Shown one piece after another: positions 17,731 to 25,804 of a stretch of 64,000 nucleotides of DNA. A model generated the notes under the pieces. That model was not told the DNA's origin. It did not search any database and saw only the letters and a program-made list of their open reading frames with translations. Made by a program: the position numbers and the translations under genes. Numbering within the stretch: position 1 is the first letter of the stretch; every line of letters begins with the position of its first letter. This stretch comes from Hymenobacter translucens (GTDB lineage Bacteria > Bacteroidota > Bacteroidia > Cytophagales > Hymenobacteraceae), in assembly GCF_020685205.1 (NCBI RefSeq), contig NZ_JAJERB010000003.1, positions 372,001 to 436,000 of the forward strand, in the 5' to 3' direction.

Positions 17731-17797
17731 AGTTGCTGGTTGTCAGTTATCAGTTGTCAGAACGATCCGGACAACTGACAACCAGCAACTGACAACT
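17731..17797. repeat. Palindromic array of AGTTGTC-like heptamers
   Basis: AGTTGCTGGTTGTCAGTT (17731-17748) is exactly complementary to 17773-17790. The inner CAGTTGTC (17751-17758) can also pair with GACAACTG (17770-17777), so alternative folds exist. The loop carries GTCAGAACGAT, as in the 16.6 kb copy. Confidence 0.8.
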
Positions 17798-17812
17798 AAA
17801 ACGTACCACAAG

Positions 17813-17846
17813 AAAAAGGCTGCCTCCCCTGGAAAGCAGCCTTTTT
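17813..17846. terminator. Terminator between the iron permease and Dps genes
   Basis: AAAAAGGCTGC pairs with GCAGCCTTTTT. A-tract and T-tract on either side make it work in both directions for these convergent genes. Confidence 0.85.
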
Positions 17847-17868
17847 TCGTCGGTGCGGAAGGTCCGGC

Positions 17869-18522
17869 CTACGAGCGGGCCAGGGGCGTATCCACCACGT
17901 GCTCCGACACAAACCAGGCCTGCAGCTCATTGGTGCGGATCAGCTGGCTTACGATGAGGTCGTTGGTGCCGTCGTCGCCGGCGTCATCCGACTTCTTGGC
18001 GTACTCGTGGCACTCCTTAAGGATAATCTCGTGGGCTTCGAGCAGGCGCGACACCTGTACGGGCGCTTCTTCCCGGTCGCGGGGGGCGCGGGGAATGGCG
18101 GTGTTTTCGGCCACGTCGGGGGCCATGGCGTAGCTTACGCCGCCCAGCAGCTGAATCCGCTCCGCAATGGCGTCGACCAGCACGTTCTGCTCCTCGTAGT
18201 GCTTGTCGTAGAGCAGGTGGAGCTGATAGAAGGTGGGGCCCACAACCTGCCAGTGGTGCTTTTTGTAGAGGTCGCGCAGCGTGATGGTATCCACGAGCAG
18301 CTGGTTGAGCATGTCCACGCTCTGCTGCCGCACCTTGGCGTCGAGTCCCACGGGCATGCGGGGCGTCACGATGCCGAAGCGCTGCAGCATATCAGCGCGC
18401 TGGTTGAGGATGGGCTGCTCGACGTTGCCGGGCTGCACCGCGGCCTGACCGTTGCTGCTGGCGGCGCCTTTGCCGGCGGCCTTGGAAGAAGATGCTTTCT
18501 TGGTGGTTTCTTTGGTTGCCAT
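17869..18522 (-). CDS. Dps/ferritin-like DNA-protection protein
   Basis: The ATG at 18520-18522 gives 217 residues. The first 40 are a Lys/Ala/Ser/Gly-rich tail, typical of Dps proteins that bind DNA through a disordered N-terminus. The four-helix core shows LYKKHHWQVVGPTFYQLHLLYDKHYEEQ, which holds the ferroxidase ligands His..(D)xxxE across the dimer interface, and a later helix LIRTNELQAWFVSEHV. Dps oxidises Fe(II) with peroxide and stores iron while shielding DNA. It is divergent from the VIT-family gene, 169 bases apart. Confidence 0.9.
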   Translation of the reverse strand: MATKETTKKASSSKAAGKGAASSNGQAAVQPGNVEQPILNQRADMLQRFGIVTPRMPVGLDAKVRQQSVDMLNQLLVDTITLRDLYKKHHWQVVGPTFYQLHLLYDKHYEEQNVLVDAIAERIQLLGGVSYAMAPDVAENTAIPRAPRDREEAPVQVSRLLEAHEIILKECHEYAKKSDDAGDDGTNDLIVSQLIRTNELQAWFVSEHVVDTPLARS

Positions 18523-18691
18523 GCGTAGGGTAGCTTGTAACGAAAAAGCAGACAGCAACTGCGGCTGCCAGTGCTTCTCTCTACGAACGTTCCGGGCCGG
18601 GGTTGGCCGCCCGCCGGGCCATTTTCCCCGGCTGGCGGTTTTATCCGTAGCCCATCATACCGCTTTGCTTTCCTCGGCATCCGTTTCTCCT

Positions 18692-19402
18692 ATGCATTCC
18701 CATCCCCACGCCCACCCTCATCCTGAACAGCACCTGACCAGCTCGGCCATGCTCCAGAACATTGTCATCGGGCTTTCCGACGGCCTCACCGTACCCTTTG
18801 CCCTGGCCGCCGGTCTGAGCGGGGCCGTGCAGTCGTCGGGGCTGGTGATTACGGCGGGGCTGGCCGAAATCGTGGCGGGCTCCATTGCCATGGGACTGGG
18901 CGGCTACCTGGCCGGCCGCACCGAGGTCGACCACTACGAGGCCGAGCTGGCCCGCGAGTACCGGGAGGTGCGCGAGGTGCCCGAAGTGGAGCGGGACGAG
19001 GTGCGCGACCTGCTGGCCGAAATCGGGTTGTCGGAAGCCACCCGGGAGCTGGCCGTGCAGGAGCTGACCGCCTCCCCCGAGCAGTGGGTGCGGTTTATGA
19101 TGAAGTACGAGCTGGGCCTGGAAAAACCCGACCCCCGGCAGGCGTGGAAAAGCGCCGCCACCATCAGCATTGCCTACGCCGTGGGCGGCCTGATTCCGCT
19201 GAGCGCCTATTTCGTGACCGACACGCCCACCGAGGGCCTGCTTTGGTCGGCCGTCATCACCCTGCTGTGCCTGCTGGTATTCGGCTACCTGAAAAGCCGC
19301 ATGACCGGCCAGCCCCCGGTAACCGGCGCCCTCAAGATGGCCGGGGTGGGCGCCCTGGCCGCCGGCGCCGCGTACTTCGTAGCCCAGTGGATCGGAGGGT
19401 GA
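18692..19402 (+). CDS. VIT1/CCC1 family iron/manganese transporter
   Basis: 236 residues from the ATG at 18692. The start MHSHPHAHPHPEQH is a His-rich, possibly metal-binding tail. NIVIGLSDGLTVPFALAAGL and GLAEIVAGSIAMGLGGYLA are the first conserved helices of VIT1/CCC1 proteins. The central acidic helical insert (EVREVPEVERDEVRDLLAE .. WVRFMMKYELGLEKPD) is the cytosolic metal-binding domain. Three more membrane helices end the protein. Members export Fe(II)/Mn(II) from the cytosol. It shares a divergent spacer with dps. Confidence 0.9.
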   Translation: MHSHPHAHPHPEQHLTSSAMLQNIVIGLSDGLTVPFALAAGLSGAVQSSGLVITAGLAEIVAGSIAMGLGGYLAGRTEVDHYEAELAREYREVREVPEVERDEVRDLLAEIGLSEATRELAVQELTASPEQWVRFMMKYELGLEKPDPRQAWKSAATISIAYAVGGLIPLSAYFVTDTPTEGLLWSAVITLLCLLVFGYLKSRMTGQPPVTGALKMAGVGALAAGAAYFVAQWIGG

Positions 19403-19541
19403 TAGGCTGACCGGGAAAATGGCTGTTGCGTTGAACCGGGCAACGCCCAACAGTCGTTCTCCCTTCCTCTACCCATCTCCAATCAACCTGTACGTCCCCA
19501 TTCGCCTATTCCAACACGTTCTCTCATCAGCCCAGTAACCC

Positions 19542-20066
19542 ATGCCCTTTCCTTTCTTTGGCGACGACAAATCGAAAATTGCGCAGATGCTGGCCACGCT
19601 TCCCCAGACCGGACGGGTGGAGTGGATTGGCATCCGCCCGGCCCGGCGGGAGCCTCTGCAAAGCCTGATTGAGGTGGACGTGCTGACCGACGCCCGCCTC
19701 GAAGGCGACCATGCCCGCGTCAAGAGCGGGGGCAAGCGGCAGGTGACGCTGCTGCAGCACGAGCACCTGGCCGCGGTAGCGGGCTTTCTGGGCCAGAACG
19801 GGTCCGTGGACCCCGGCCGCCTGCGCCGCAACCTGGTCGTGAGCGGGCTGAACCTGCTGGCTTTGAAAAACCGCCGGGTGCAGCTGGGCGACGAGGTAAT
19901 CCTGGAAATCACCGGGGAATGCCACCCCTGCTCCCGGATGGAGGAAGAGCTGGGCCCCGGCGGCTACAACGCCATGCGGGGCCACGGGGGCCTTACTGCC
20001 CGCATCGTGCAGGGCGGCCGGCTGCGGGTCGGCGACGTAGTAAGGATGGTAGAGCCGGCCGCCTGA
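19542..20066 (+). CDS. MOSC domain protein
   Basis: 174 residues, one MOSC (molybdenum cofactor sulfurase C-terminal) domain. Conserved features are GRVEWIGIRPARREP at the start, GDHARVKSGGKRQVTLLQ, RRNLVVSGLNLLALKNRRVQLGD and the Cys-bearing ECHPCSRMEEELGPGGYNAMRGHGGL near the C-terminus. MOSC proteins handle Moco-bound or cysteine-bound sulfur; YiiM-type members reduce N-hydroxylated compounds. No Moco genes lie nearby, so the substrate is unknown. Confidence 0.88.
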   Translation: MPFPFFGDDKSKIAQMLATLPQTGRVEWIGIRPARREPLQSLIEVDVLTDARLEGDHARVKSGGKRQVTLLQHEHLAAVAGFLGQNGSVDPGRLRRNLVVSGLNLLALKNRRVQLGDEVILEITGECHPCSRMEEELGPGGYNAMRGHGGLTARIVQGGRLRVGDVVRMVEPAA

Positions 20067-20122
20067 CGCCTGCCCGATCCATACCGGGGCCGTTGGTTCG
20101 GCCGCGGGGACGGCACCCTAAC

Positions 20123-20156
20123 AAAAAAGGTCCTGCCAGCCGGCAGGACCTTTTTT
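20123..20156. terminator. Terminator between convergent genes
   Basis: AAAAAAGGTCCTGCC pairs with GGCAGGACCTTTTTT around AGCC (15 bp including the A/T part). It serves both the MOSC gene and the T9SS cargo gene. Confidence 0.9.
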
Positions 20157-20179
20157 GTTTAGCGGGACTCAACCCGGAA

Positions 20180-21940
20180 TCAGTGCCGGATCTGAATCCG
20201 CTGGGTAGCCACTTTGCCTTCCTGCAGCGTGCGGAGCATGTACAGGCCCTCGGGCAGCGACGCTACGTTCAGACGACCACCCTGAGCCTGCTGCTGGGTG
20301 AGCACGACGCGCCCGGCCTGGTTGATAAGCTCAACCTGCTGCACGTCCGCGGGCAGGGTCAGGAAGTCGACGGCCGGGTTGGGGAAGGCCAGCTTGGTAG
20401 TGGGCTTTGGCTGGCCCGGGGCACGGTACATCACGCACTGGTTACCATACTCATCCGCGCTGACCACCGTAAAGCTGCTATAGCTTTCCCCGCTGGCGCA
20501 GCCGGAACCGTAGCTGATGATGCAGGTGACGTTCACGTTGCGCAGCCGGTTGGGGTAGGTGGAAATCGGCACGAAGGACATAGTCGGCCCGCTCTCGGTG
20601 TAGCCGGTCACCTCATTGCCATTGGTTACGTCGAAGCCGCTTACCACCCAGGCGTAGCCCGTAGCCCCGGTCGTCTGAGCGGCCGGCACCGTGAAGCTGA
20701 AGCGCTGGGAGTAGCAGTAGTCGTCGTAGTCGTTCTGACTGGGAGAGCCGGGAGGATAGGCAATGGGTCCGAGTTCGGAAGCAAACTCCAGCTGACCGCC
20801 GAGGCCGCTGCCCGCCGGGCAGGGAGGAGCCGGACAGGCCGAAACCGACGTGGACGTCGTATAGGTAGAGCCGTCGGGCAGGATAACCGTCAGCTCGTAG
20901 CTAGTCGTGGTGGTCGGGGCTACGGTGGCCGGCAGGCTGGTGGAAATCACGGTCGAGGTGCCCCGCACCCGCCATTCGTAGGTGGCGCCGGGAATCGGGC
21001 AGCCTTCCCCAATCTCTACGGCCTGCATCGAGCAAACCACCTTGGGGCCGGCCGTCGGAATGCGGAACAGCTCAACGTTATCGACGAAGACGTAGGTGTT
21101 GGGAACGTCGGGGTTGCGGCCGGGCAGGGGAAAGTAGTCCGGGCTGTCGGGGTTGAAGAAGCCCAGGGTAAGCGTGTTTTCGCCGCTCACGGTGAACTGA
21201 CCCGACACCCGGTGCCAGGAATCCACGTAGCTCTGGTCGACGGGCTGGGTGCTGAGCACCCCAACGAAGGTCAGCGGCAGAAAGTCCCGCATGCCGTCGT
21301 TGGCACCCGGCAGCCGCCCGTTGGACAGCTGAAATCCAAAGCCGCTGTTAAAGCCGCAGTTGGAGGCCGCCGCGTTGCGGGTCAGCTCTACCTGAAACTG
21401 CCCGTAGTACCGGCCGGGAGTCAGGCTTACCGGCGCCTCCACGTACTCGGCTACCCGGTCGCGCCAGTTGCCGCCGGCGTCTACGTACTCCATCCGGGCT
21501 CCCAGGCCTACGCTGCCCTGCCCGGCAAACGGCACGAAAGGCCCGTAGATAGCCGTAGCCGGCCGGATGTCGGCCGTGGTACCGTTGTTGGCGTAGAAGT
21601 CGGGAGTGCCGGCGGTGGGCGAAATCCAGTTTTGCAGCTGGGAGGGGATGGGGTCGTTGGGCACCCCCGCGCCCGGGGAGCCGCCACCCACGTTGTTGAT
21701 GCGGGTAGGGGCCTGCCCCTGGGCCTCAAAGTCGCCGTTGGGGGCCAGGTCACAGGGGCCGTTGCGCAGGGCGGAAACCGCCGACGGAGCTACCGGGGCC
21801 GCTACCCGGGCATGCTCCCGCGCCATCTGGTCCCATTGTTTCTGAAAGACCAGCGCGTCTTGCTGCGCAAACACCCGGCCGGGCAGCAGCAGCGCCCCAA
21901 AAACCAGGAGCGGAAGAATTCTTTGGCGTAAAGTGGACAT
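20180..21940 (-). CDS. Secreted T9SS cargo protein with carbohydrate-binding-like region
   Basis: 586 residues with a signal peptide (MSTLRQRILPLLVFGALLLPGRVFA). The first half (about 60-290) resembles a jelly-roll module often found in Bacteroidota secreted proteins (NGDFEAQ.., SQLQNWISPTAGTPDFYANNG, YVDAGGNWRDRVAEYVE, SWHRVSGQFTVSGENTLTLGFF, TYVFVDNVELFRI). The middle holds Ig-like or PKD-like segments with paired Cys. The end (FPNPAVDFLTLP .. LINQAGRVVLT .. LPEGLYMLRTL .. QRIQIRH) is a type A T9SS sorting domain, so it should be carried across the outer membrane. No catalytic residues are apparent. Confidence 0.88.
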   Translation of the reverse strand: MSTLRQRILPLLVFGALLLPGRVFAQQDALVFQKQWDQMAREHARVAAPVAPSAVSALRNGPCDLAPNGDFEAQGQAPTRINNVGGGSPGAGVPNDPIPSQLQNWISPTAGTPDFYANNGTTADIRPATAIYGPFVPFAGQGSVGLGARMEYVDAGGNWRDRVAEYVEAPVSLTPGRYYGQFQVELTRNAAASNCGFNSGFGFQLSNGRLPGANDGMRDFLPLTFVGVLSTQPVDQSYVDSWHRVSGQFTVSGENTLTLGFFNPDSPDYFPLPGRNPDVPNTYVFVDNVELFRIPTAGPKVVCSMQAVEIGEGCPIPGATYEWRVRGTSTVISTSLPATVAPTTTTSYELTVILPDGSTYTTSTSVSACPAPPCPAGSGLGGQLEFASELGPIAYPPGSPSQNDYDDYCYSQRFSFTVPAAQTTGATGYAWVVSGFDVTNGNEVTGYTESGPTMSFVPISTYPNRLRNVNVTCIISYGSGCASGESYSSFTVVSADEYGNQCVMYRAPGQPKPTTKLAFPNPAVDFLTLPADVQQVELINQAGRVVLTQQQAQGGRLNVASLPEGLYMLRTLQEGKVATQRIQIRH

Positions 21941-22226
21941 ACGGTGAAAGGGTTAGGTGAACGATGAGCCAAGGTTCACCGTTCGCCTACCCCAGCCAAG
22001 GACAACACCCCCCTTCGCGTGACATGGATTTTGCGGTCATCGGATGGGCCTCCGGCGCCCCGTCCCGGCCTCCGGTCCTACTGCCCGACAATCCCTCCGG
22101 CCGGCAGCCTCCCGCCCGGCTGCAGTGTGACTTCTGCCGGCATACACGGCCAGGCCTACGTGATGCCGGCAGCCAGTGCCGAAACGCGCCGGGCTCCTGC
22201 CCTCACTTCCGAGTAGTAGCAGACCG

Positions 22227-22844
22227 CTACTCGCCCAGCCGGTCCACGTCGGTGAGCTGGCCCTTGTTCAGCATGATCTGCAGGTCGGCCCGGGTCAGGG
22301 ACATCGGCTCCTTGCTGTACTTGTCCGGGGAGTTCAGGTCATCCAGGGGAGTAGGATCGTTAATCACGTACTCGTTGGCTACCAGATCCAGGGTATTGCC
22401 TTTGCAGCTGACCACCTTCAGCAAAGAGTAGTTGCTGGTTGTGTCGCTGGCCCGGACGGTATAGATGTCGCCCACCCGGGGGGCCGCCAGATAGGCGGCA
22501 TCGTCCTGGTCGTCCCGGGCATTGGCAACCAAACCAATTCCGATCAGCACGGCCAGGATGCCCAGCCCCGACCAGTGCCACAGCGGAGCCGAGGTTTCCT
22601 TTTTCAGGGCGGTGGCCGCTCCCGCCAGCGCCGGGGGAAGCTGGTTTGCAAGCCAGGCCTTCTGGCAATGGGTGCACTGCCCCACCACGCTTTTGCCGAT
22701 GGGAAAGGTAGGAATCCAGTACACGTGCGCATACCGGCAAACCACACTCAGGTGTAGGGAACCGGAAGTAGCACAGCTGGGGCAGGCTACGCCGGGCAAG
22801 GGCTCGGTGCGCCGGACGGTGCCGTTGGTGCCAAAGAAAATCAT
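22227..22844 (-). CDS. Zinc-ribbon plus single membrane helix protein
   Basis: The ATG at 22842-22844 (MIFFGTNGTVRRTEPLPG..) gives 205 residues. The longer upstream frame has no coding character. CPSCATSG .. VVCRYAHVYWIPTFPIGK .. CTHCQKAW is a zinc ribbon of the zinc_ribbon_15 kind followed by a membrane-proximal motif. One membrane helix lies at about residues 102-120 (WSGLGILAVLIGIGLVAN). The C-terminal domain is soluble (VGDIYTVRASDTTSNYSLLKV .. LTRADLQIML). Function unknown. Confidence 0.82.
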   Translation of the reverse strand: MIFFGTNGTVRRTEPLPGVACPSCATSGSLHLSVVCRYAHVYWIPTFPIGKSVVGQCTHCQKAWLANQLPPALAGAATALKKETSAPLWHWSGLGILAVLIGIGLVANARDDQDDAAYLAAPRVGDIYTVRASDTTSNYSLLKVVSCKGNTLDLVANEYVINDPTPLDDLNSPDKYSKEPMSLTRADLQIMLNKGQLTDVDRLGE

Positions 22845-23175
22845 GAGAGCGGGGTATGGGTGGTCAGGGGTGCTCCAAAAGTAGTACGCCCGGCCGTTCT
22901 TTTCTACCCCGAAAATCGCCCCAGCAAGATACCGGACCAACCGCCTTCTGTTATTTTCAACCAAAGGGCGGCACCGGCCTGCGCTGGGTGGCCGAAGGCC
23001 GGTCAGCCCCTCCCGGCCAGCAGCTTGCTTCAAGCAGCTCAAAACCGGGGAAGTGGAACTCCTGCTGACTACCTTAGCAGCCCTGAGCCTGGTACGCTAA
23101 CCCGACGAAGGCTACGCACTGTAGCCTGCTTACTGCTTTGCCCATACTTACCCTCCCATTCACTTACCCTTTCCT
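22845..23175. other. Intergenic region, nothing recognised
   Basis: About 330 bases between two divergent genes. Short open frames on both strands lack coding character and starts. No strong hairpin or TAnnTTTG element was seen. Confidence 0.4.
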
Positions 23176-24912
23176 ATGACTCTATCTCTCCCCCGCCTAT
23201 CCTACCCGCTCCGGCTACGGGCCGCCGGCCTGCTGTTCCTGCTGCTCGCGCTGCTGGCTAGCCCTGGCGCCCAGGCCCAGACCTCCCCTGCCTGGCAGCG
23301 GGTGGTGGCGGCGGGCCAGGGCACCGGCTTCACCCGGGTGCTGGCCATTGCCGCCGACCCGGCCGGCAACGTGTACCTCACCGGCACCTTCACCAACACC
23401 GTCAGCTTCGGCAGCCACAGCCTCACCAGCAACGGCCAGTACGACCTGTTCGTAGCTAAGTGGAGCAGCGCCACCGCCAGCTTCGCCTGGGCGCAGGGTG
23501 CCGGGGGCAGCCGCAGTGATGAGGGCTCGGGCATCAGCGTGAGCGGCGGCAGCGTGTACGTTACCGGCTCATTTATCGGGGCTGTCAGCTTCGGCAGCAT
23601 CACCCTGCCCAACAACAACGCCCCGGGCTTTAGCGGCGACATCGTAGTGGCCAAGCTCACCGACGCGGGCACCAGCGCCTCGTGGACCTGGGCCCGGCAG
23701 GCCGGCGGTATCTACGACGACTTTCCCGGCAACATTGCCGTCAGCGGCTCCAACGTGTACCTCTCCGGCACCAGCCAGCGCCAGGCCACCTTTGGTAGCA
23801 TCACCGTCAACAACCCCGGGGCCAATGCCTTCGTGGCCAAGCTGGTCGACGCGGGCCCCACTGCCGCCTTCAGCTGGGTGCAGGCTACGGGCTCGCCCGG
23901 CTTCACCATGGAACCAGCCCCGGCCCTGGCCGTGGCCGGCCCGAACGTGTACGTGGCCGGGTCCTTTCGTGCCCCCACCATGAATTTCGGCGCTATTACC
24001 CTCACCAACCAGTCCGACCCCGGCAGCCCTGACCTGTACCTGGCCAAGATCACCGACGCAGGCACCACCGCCGGCTTTACCTGGGCCCACAGCGTGGGCG
24101 GACCCGACTATGACGAAGCCATTGCCCTGGCGGTAAATGGCCCGAGCGTGTACCTGACCGGCTATTTCCGCAGCCCCACGGTCCGGTTCGGCTCCGTGCT
24201 GCTTACCAATGCCATAGCCAATACTTCGCCCGATATATTCGTCGCCAAGCTTACGGATGCCGGCAGTGCTTCAACCTGGACCTGGGCCCAGCGGGCCGGG
24301 GGCACCGACATCGAGCAGGTCACGGACATTGCCGTCAGCGGCAGCAGCGTGTACATCACCGGCAACTTCCGCAGCCTCTCTTCTCCCTTCGGGGCTACTA
24401 CCCTCACCAACATCGGTGCCGATGGCGGAGCCGATATCTTCGTGGCCCGTCTGACCGATGCCGGCGCCACCGGCAGCTTTACCTGGGCCCAGGAAGCCGG
24501 CAGCACGCTCCCCGACGAAGGCGAGGCCCTGGCCGTCAGTGGCAGCACCGTATATGTGGGCGGACAAGCCAACGGGGCCTCCCGGTTCGGTACCCAGACC
24601 ATGCCCACGGCGGCAAACACCTACGGCGGCTTTCTGGCATCCTTTACCGACAATGTGCTGGCTTCAGCGCAACCCACCCGCCCCGCCACCCTGGGCCTCT
24701 ACCCCAATCCCGCTACTCACCTTGTTTCCGTGCCCGCTCTGCCCATCGGCACCCGCGTGCAGCTGCTCGACGCGCTGGGCCGCGTAGCCCGGGAAACGAC
24801 GGTATCGGCCGCGGCTGCAGTATCGGTACGGGGTTTAGCCCCTGGCCTTTACACCCTGCGCGCCACCGATGCCCAGGGCCTCGCCTACGCCGGGAAACTG
24901 GTAGTGGAGTAA
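23176..24912 (+). CDS. Secreted SBBP-type repeat protein with T9SS sorting domain
   Basis: 578 residues with a signal peptide (LRLRAAGLLFLLLALLASPGAQAQ). The body is about eight repeats of 55-65 residues, each with a strand 'NVYLTGTF..VSFGS' followed by 'DLFVAKWS.....FTWAQ.AGG', like beta-propeller (SBBP) blades. The C-terminal 75 residues (LGLYPNPATHLVSVP .. LLDALGRVARETTV .. LAPGLYTLRATD .. KLVVE) form a type A T9SS sorting domain. It is likely surface-attached or released, with no enzymatic residues visible. A related but untailed protein lies at 27050-28561. Confidence 0.9.
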   Translation: MTLSLPRLSYPLRLRAAGLLFLLLALLASPGAQAQTSPAWQRVVAAGQGTGFTRVLAIAADPAGNVYLTGTFTNTVSFGSHSLTSNGQYDLFVAKWSSATASFAWAQGAGGSRSDEGSGISVSGGSVYVTGSFIGAVSFGSITLPNNNAPGFSGDIVVAKLTDAGTSASWTWARQAGGIYDDFPGNIAVSGSNVYLSGTSQRQATFGSITVNNPGANAFVAKLVDAGPTAAFSWVQATGSPGFTMEPAPALAVAGPNVYVAGSFRAPTMNFGAITLTNQSDPGSPDLYLAKITDAGTTAGFTWAHSVGGPDYDEAIALAVNGPSVYLTGYFRSPTVRFGSVLLTNAIANTSPDIFVAKLTDAGSASTWTWAQRAGGTDIEQVTDIAVSGSSVYITGNFRSLSSPFGATTLTNIGADGGADIFVARLTDAGATGSFTWAQEAGSTLPDEGEALAVSGSTVYVGGQANGASRFGTQTMPTAANTYGGFLASFTDNVLASAQPTRPATLGLYPNPATHLVSVPALPIGTRVQLLDALGRVARETTVSAAAAVSVRGLAPGLYTLRATDAQGLAYAGKLVVE

Positions 24913-24924
24913 AAGCAACGAATC

Positions 24925-24969
24925 AAACCAACACGGCCGCCCCGGAATCCGGGGCGGCCGTGTTGGTTT
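24925..24969 (+). terminator. Long terminator hairpin
   Basis: AAACCAACACGGCCGCCCCG and its complement CGGGGCGGCCGTGTTGGTTT make a stem of about 20 bp directly after the secreted SBBP protein gene. Confidence 0.88.
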
Positions 24970-25091
24970 GTATTTTCCCGAGGAGGCTCGTTCGGAGTAG
25001 AGTAAGGGTAGGTTCGATGGAGCTATATCCAAAACGCCCCTGTCAGCCGATGCCAACAGGGGCGTGAACTAGTACAAAACCAAGCTGACCC

Positions 25092-25660
25092 CTACAGCAC
25101 CTGCCGATCGATGCGCACGTTGCCGGGCTTGTCAGTGGCCGTGATTGTGATTTTGTCACCATTCAGGCTGGGGTTACTGGCCGTAGCGGTATACGTCCAG
25201 TCAAGGCCATTCGCGGCGGGGGTGGCGGAACCTTCCTCCACCAGGAGCCGTCCCCGTTCTCGATGCGCAGCCGTACGCTGGTTACCTTGAAGTCATCGGT
25301 AACCCGTACCCGGATCGTGTTGCCAGCCTGACCCTGGTAGTCGCTCAGGTCGATCTGATGAATGTCGGGTGCCTGCATAAAGTCGGCTACGGCAATAGCG
25401 TAGGCGCTGGCCGAGCTGTCGGGGGTGCGGGCCGCGTCGTACTCGGCTTTGCTGGCTACATCCAGCAGCTGGGCTTTGGCATACAGCGCGGCCATCTGGA
25501 ACCGCTCCTGATGGGCCAGCTGCCGGGCGGAAGGCGCCTTTTCCGATTCGCGCGGTGCAGCGGCCACGATGGTACGCCCCGTTACCTGCCGGAAGACCAG
25601 CGTGCCGCCGATGGTACCGCTCAGGCCCTGGGTGATGATGTTGTTGGATACTCTTGCCAT
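25092..25660 (-). pseudogene. Hypothetical protein, frameshifted near the 3' end
   Basis: From the ATG at 25660 the frame runs MARVSNNIITQGLSGTIGGT.. and is continuous to about 25250 (..RLRIENGDG). Read straight on it becomes a Pro-rich tail (KVPPPPPRMALTG) ending at 25163. Shifting by one base at about 25246-25251 restores protein-like sequence (LLVEEGSATPAANGLDWTY, then NGDKITITATDKPGNVRID) and a stop at 25092-25094. This indicates a one-base loss within a full-length ancestor of about 189 residues. It could be a real mutation or a sequencing/assembly error. The family is unnamed; similar short proteins with the 'GLSGTIGGTLVFRQ' opening occur in Bacteroidota as far as I recall. No frameshift-stimulating site is evident. 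Confidence 0.75.
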
Positions 25661-25705
25661 GATACGTAAGCGTTTAATGATTAAAGAATTGAATACCCCG
25701 GTAAG

Positions 25706-25734
25706 CTATTGACCCGCCCTATGTAAGTCAATAG
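25706..25734. promoter_or_regulatory. Inverted repeat in an AT-rich divergent promoter region
   Basis: CTATTGAC (25706-25713) and GTCAATAG (25727-25734) are perfect inverted copies 13 bases apart, between the frameshifted gene and the S74 protein gene. Spacing of about two helical turns between centres fits a dimeric operator. The regulator is unknown. Confidence 0.3.
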
Positions 25735-25804
25735 TAATATCTGAAATATTTTCCGGCTTGGGGCAAAACTTTACCTTGCGGGAATTCCCAGCTTCCTCCT
25801 TTCC

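Noticed and set aside
16632..17797. Possible CRISPR array in the repeated GTTGTC/GACAAC spacers
   Set aside because: Units are about seven bases, palindromically arranged, with no spacers of uniform length and no cas genes.
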